Below, piece after piece: positions 15,451 to 18,682 of a DNA stretch of 18,682 bases. The notes beneath the pieces were generated by a model. That model was not told the origin of the DNA, made no database searches, and was given only the letters and a program-made list of their open reading frames with translations. Position numbers and translations under genes: made by a program. The first letter of the stretch is position 1; every line of letters begins with the position of its first letter. Origin of the DNA: an uncultured Opitutales bacterium (lineage in GTDB: Bacteria; Verrucomicrobiota; Verrucomicrobiia; Opitutales; UBA9783); contig CAKUXH010000009.1 in the NCBI GenBank assembly GCA_934700265.1, positions 1 to 18,682 of the forward strand, given 5' to 3'.

Positions 15451-17874
15451 TTAAGCTTCCTCGCGATCCGTTTCAACCACTTTACAAATTCCAACCAATT
15501 GATCATCTTCTGCAAGATTAATAAGACGAACGCCCATAGTAGTACGACCAATGACACGAACATCTTTTACAGGACAACGAACTGATTGACCTGATTTTGT
15601 AAATAGCATCATTTCATCGGTATCACTTACTGTAATAGCACCGGCAACTCCATGTGTTTTTATTGCGATGATTCCAGAACCTCCCCGTTTTTGCAAACGA
15701 TACTCAGAAAATTCAGAACGCTTCCCTTGTCCTTTTATACCCGCAATAAGTAATGTCTGCCTATCATTAACAACGATTAAAGCTTTTACATAATCTCCAT
15801 CATGAAGTTTAATGCCTTTGACTCCACGCGTTGCACGCCCTTGTTCTCGGCAATCTTCTTCATTAAAGCGAATAGACATACCATCATACGTTATCAAAAT
15901 TAAATCATCATTACCACGTGTCAATTCAGCACCGATAATAATATCACCTTCATCAACATTCATTCCAATAATACCTGCAGCACGACAATTTGTATAAGCT
16001 GAAAGTACCGTTTTCTTGATAATACCCTTACGCGTTGCCATTACCAAAGAACAATCTTCACTGAAATCTTTGAAACACATCATGGCAGCAATCTTTTCGC
16101 CTTCTTGTAAATTAAGTACATTTACCAAAGCACGACCTTTAGAAGTACGATTTCCTTCCGGAATTTCGTAAACTTTCTTAATATAAAGACGACCATTCTG
16201 CATAACAAACAAGATATAATCATGTGTGCTTGCTGTAAATGAATGTTCGATAAAATCCTCATCATACTGCCCTGCCCCAATGACACCTTTTCCACCACGC
16301 TTTTGTGAACGGAAAGAACTAATATCAGTACGCTTTATAAAGCCATTATGTGAGATTGTAATGCTACAACCTACATTAGCAATAACGTCTTCCAATCTAA
16401 ATTCGGATTCCGCTGGCATTATACGAGTTTTACGATCATTACCAAATTTTTCGCGCTCTTTTAAAAATTCTTCTTTCAAAACACCAAGCAATTTTGCATC
16501 ACTTGCTAAAATCGAACGTAATTCTTCAGCAACTTTTAATAGATTTAAATATTCTGCATCAATTTTTTCACGTTCCATTCCAGTTAATTGATACAAACGC
16601 AAATCTAAAATAGCATCCGCTTGAATATCCGTCAATTTATATTTAGCAACCAAAGCAATATGTGCTTCTTCTTTTGAATTAGCCGAACGAATAATTCTTA
16701 CAAAATCGTCAAGATTATCGATCGCAATTTTATAACCTTCTAAAATATGCAAACGTTCTTCGGCTTTACGTAAACGGAATTGAGTACGCCGAGAAACTAC
16801 TTCACGACGATGCTCTAGGAAACACTCTAACATTTCCTTGATGTTCATCTGCTTAGGACGTTGCTGATCCAAAGCTAATAAAATAACACCAAAGGAAGAT
16901 TCCAAAGGAGTCATTTTAAATAATTTATTTAAAACAACCCGTGGAACCTCACCACGCTTTAACTCTATAACGATACGTGTATTTTCATCTGATTCATCGC
17001 GGATATCACTAATTTCAGTCAAAATCTTTTGATGCACCAATTCAGCGATCTTTGTAACCAAGTTTGCACGATTTACATTGTATGGAATCTCTGTAATAAT
17101 AATCTGCTCTTTTCCATTACCAATATCTTCTGTATGCGCTTCACCACGAACATGAATAATTCCACGTCCAGTTTTCAAATAACTATTGATACCTTCTAAA
17201 CCAACCACAGTACCACCGGTTGGAAAATCAGGACCTTTAATAACCTTCATTAAATCATCAACCGTTGCATCTTGCTTATCCGCCAAAATGATCAATGCAT
17301 CTATTAATTCTCGCAAATTGTGCGGCGGGATATTAGTTGTCATACCCACTGCAATACCTGTAGACCCATTCAACAATAAATTTGGCAACGCCGAAGGTAA
17401 AACTACCGGTTCTAACGTACTCTCTTTATAATTAGGTACGAAATCAACAGTATCTTCATCGATATCTTTCAATAATTCCTCTGCCGTTTCTTTCAAACGG
17501 CATTCGGTATAACGATAAGCTGCTGCCGAATCCCCATCAATCGATCCAAAGTTTCCTTGTGGATCTACCAATGGATAACGCATAACCCAATCTTGAGCTA
17601 AACGCACTAATGCATCATAAACTGAACTATCTCCATGCGGATGGTAATTCTTTAAAACTTCTCCGACAACACCTGCACATTTATCAAAAGGACGATTATG
17701 TAACAAACCCTCGCGCAACATAGCGTACAAAATACGACGATGCACGGGTTTAAATCCATCACGCGCATCCGGTAAAGCACGACTTACAATGACTGACATC
17801 GAATAATCGATGTATGCCGACTTCATAATTTCATCGACATTTGTATCTACTAAAAATTCTTTCTCTGCGTACAT
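15451..17874 (-). CDS. gyrA: DNA gyrase subunit A
   Basis: GyrA (807 residues) cuts and rejoins DNA in the A2B2 gyrase tetramer that introduces negative supercoils. The N-terminal region (ARDGFKPVHRRILYAM, 37-52) and the winged helix are typical, with the catalytic tyrosine at Y122 (RYTECRL), the same number as in E. coli. The quinolone region reads GDSSVYDALVR with S83 and D87, the sensitive residues. The C-terminal beta-pinwheel begins with a GyrA box QKRGGKG near residue 523, which identifies gyrase rather than topoisomerase IV. The pinwheel runs to a short acidic end. The protein is shorter than E. coli GyrA (875), mainly in the loops and acidic tail. The start is 2 bases after the gyrB stop, so the two are co-transcribed and probably translationally coupled. 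Confidence 0.97.
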   Translation of the reverse strand: MYAEKEFLVDTNVDEIMKSAYIDYSMSVIVSRALPDARDGFKPVHRRILYAMLREGLLHNRPFDKCAGVVGEVLKNYHPHGDSSVYDALVRLAQDWVMRYPLVDPQGNFGSIDGDSAAAYRYTECRLKETAEELLKDIDEDTVDFVPNYKESTLEPVVLPSALPNLLLNGSTGIAVGMTTNIPPHNLRELIDALIILADKQDATVDDLMKVIKGPDFPTGGTVVGLEGINSYLKTGRGIIHVRGEAHTEDIGNGKEQIIITEIPYNVNRANLVTKIAELVHQKILTEISDIRDESDENTRIVIELKRGEVPRVVLNKLFKMTPLESSFGVILLALDQQRPKQMNIKEMLECFLEHRREVVSRRTQFRLRKAEERLHILEGYKIAIDNLDDFVRIIRSANSKEEAHIALVAKYKLTDIQADAILDLRLYQLTGMEREKIDAEYLNLLKVAEELRSILASDAKLLGVLKEEFLKEREKFGNDRKTRIMPAESEFRLEDVIANVGCSITISHNGFIKRTDISSFRSQKRGGKGVIGAGQYDEDFIEHSFTASTHDYILFVMQNGRLYIKKVYEIPEGNRTSKGRALVNVLNLQEGEKIAAMMCFKDFSEDCSLVMATRKGIIKKTVLSAYTNCRAAGIIGMNVDEGDIIIGAELTRGNDDLILITYDGMSIRFNEEDCREQGRATRGVKGIKLHDGDYVKALIVVNDRQTLLIAGIKGQGKRSEFSEYRLQKRGGSGIIAIKTHGVAGAITVSDTDEMMLFTKSGQSVRCPVKDVRVIGRTTMGVRLINLAEDDQLVGICKVVETDREEA

Positions 17875-17876
17875 GA

Positions 17877-18682
17877 TTAGATATCCAAATTAGCTACATT
17901 TAATGCATTATCTTCAATAAACGTTCGACGTGTTGGAACATCATCCCCCATTAACATTGAAAATACTTGTTCTGCTTCCGCAACATCTTCCATCCGGACT
18001 TTAAGCATACGACGCGTTTTTGGATCCATTGTTGTTTCGAAAAGTTGCTTAGCATTCATTTCACCAAGACCTTTATACCGTTGAATATGCAATCCTTTGC
18101 GTCCCAATTGACGAACCGAATCTACTAAATATAACAGTGTATTAACAGGAATGTCTACCGACTTACCAGAAACAGATTCATCTTTAAGACAGTATTGATC
18201 ATTCTCACCACGACCGAAACGTGCTAATGGACCATTCAATTCGGTCAATTGTTTTAACAATTGCGCAATTTGAAGATGCTCAAAAATTTCACTAACAACA
18301 ATACGTTGAGATATTTTAATTCCGTCTTGCTCAACTTCTCTAACAATCGTTCCATTATAAATATCATCTACCATGTTGTTTTCAACATAAAAACGTGAAC
18401 GCTCTTCATCATCCTTCAAAAATTGAAAAGATTCTTGATTACCATTACGAATGCGAACCAAATATTTAGGTACTTCCAAAGTATTTCGATCAAACTGATC
18501 TAAATATAAATGCAACTCGCAACCATGGCGAACCACTGATCCTCCTAATTGTTCTAACTTAGACAAAAGTTCTAACAATCGGCTAAATTCATCCACATTA
18601 AACAAATGACCATCACTTTGCCGAACCAATTGAACACCTTCAGATCCCAGTTCTAACAAAATTTTGTTTAACTGTGCATCGT
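17877..18682 (-). CDS. gyrB: DNA gyrase subunit B, C-terminal part only (5' end beyond the window)
   Basis: The frame runs to the right edge without interruption (first visible residues [15 protein letters not shown]), so the ATPase and transducer domains lie outside the window. Near the end it has the conserved GyrB tail [20 protein letters not shown], then [28 protein letters not shown] and NVANLDI. About 150 residues between the first visible helix and [10 protein letters not shown] form an extra segment rich in charged residues, similar in position to the insert seen in Gram-negative GyrB proteins and absent from the B. subtilis type. An apparent start at 18659 is a TTG Leu codon inside the gene. 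The next gene, gyrA, follows after 2 bases. Confidence 0.96.
   Translation of the reverse strand, partial: DAQLNKILLELGSEGVQLVRQSDGHLFNVDEFSRLLELLSKLEQLGGSVVRHGCELHLYLDQFDRNTLEVPKYLVRIRNGNQESFQFLKDDEERSRFYVENNMVDDIYNGTIVREVEQDGIKISQRIVVSEIFEHLQIAQLLKQLTELNGPLARFGRGENDQYCLKDESVSGKSVDIPVNTLLYLVDSVRQLGRKGLHIQRYKGLGEMNAKQLFETTMDPKTRRMLKVRMEDVAEAEQVFSMLMGDDVPTRRTFIEDNALNVANLDI

Noticed and set aside
18657..18659. TTG as the start of a separate gene
   Set aside because: The frame continues upstream to the window edge with GyrB-like sequence, so this is an internal Leu codon of gyrB.

Overview
This 18.7 kb window is AT-rich bacterial chromosome with a mostly housekeeping gene set. The GAF-fused type IV pilus ATPase, the short pilin with its N-terminal methylation signal, the ClpP variant and a short type-3 (archaeal/eukaryotic-like) prolyl-tRNA synthetase together suggest a member of the PVC group. 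Verrucomicrobiota (Opitutia-like) is my best guess. This rests on remembered family resemblance; no search was run. I see no rRNA, tRNA, CRISPR array, insertion sequence, prophage or attachment site.

Layout from left to right. Bases 1-72 (minus) appear to be the first codons of a gene running off the left end. A tandem-domain universal stress protein (96-956, minus) is transcribed divergently from a 12-helix MFS transporter (1115-2323), whose stop overlaps the start of endonuclease III (2320-2937). A divergent fumarase/aspartase-superfamily lyase follows (3020-4369). A 238-base AT-rich gap with two inverted repeats leads to a type IV pilin-like protein (4608-5063). A small protein of unknown function with an acidic tail (5237-5734, minus) is divergent from the glycogen branching enzyme glgB (5860-8046). 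proS (8155-9636, minus) is divergent from a GAF-PilB/GspE ATPase gene and pilT (9811-13159). A clpP-obg-tsaB-like cluster (13191-15397) converges on a perfect hairpin with gyrA (15451-17874, minus) and the 3' part of gyrB (17877-18682, minus).

How the genes fit together. The pilin, the GAF-PilB/GspE ATPase and PilT retraction ATPase are the subunit and the extension and retraction motors of a type IV pilus or related system; the platform, prepilin peptidase and secretin are not in the window. ClpP, Obg, the TsaB-like protein, ProRS, endonuclease III and gyrase cover protein turnover, ribosome assembly, tRNA modification and charging, DNA repair and supercoiling. GlgB indicates glycogen storage, but glgA, glgC and glgP are not beside it.

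The most notable signal is regulatory. Almost every gene that begins a transcription unit (usp, MFS, lyase, pilin, glgB, proS, pilB/gspE, probably the small unknown gene and clpP) has a sigma70-like promoter whose -10 box lies only about 6-10 bases before the chosen ATG, with no Shine-Dalgarno sequence. The promoter-internal gene pilT has a clear Shine-Dalgarno. This points to widespread leaderless transcription and helps fix several start codons. Other points worth a second look are the altered active-site motifs of the lyase, the unusual cysteine spacing in endonuclease III, the GAF fusion on the pilus ATPase, the reduced TsaB-like protein and the unrecognised acidic-tail protein.
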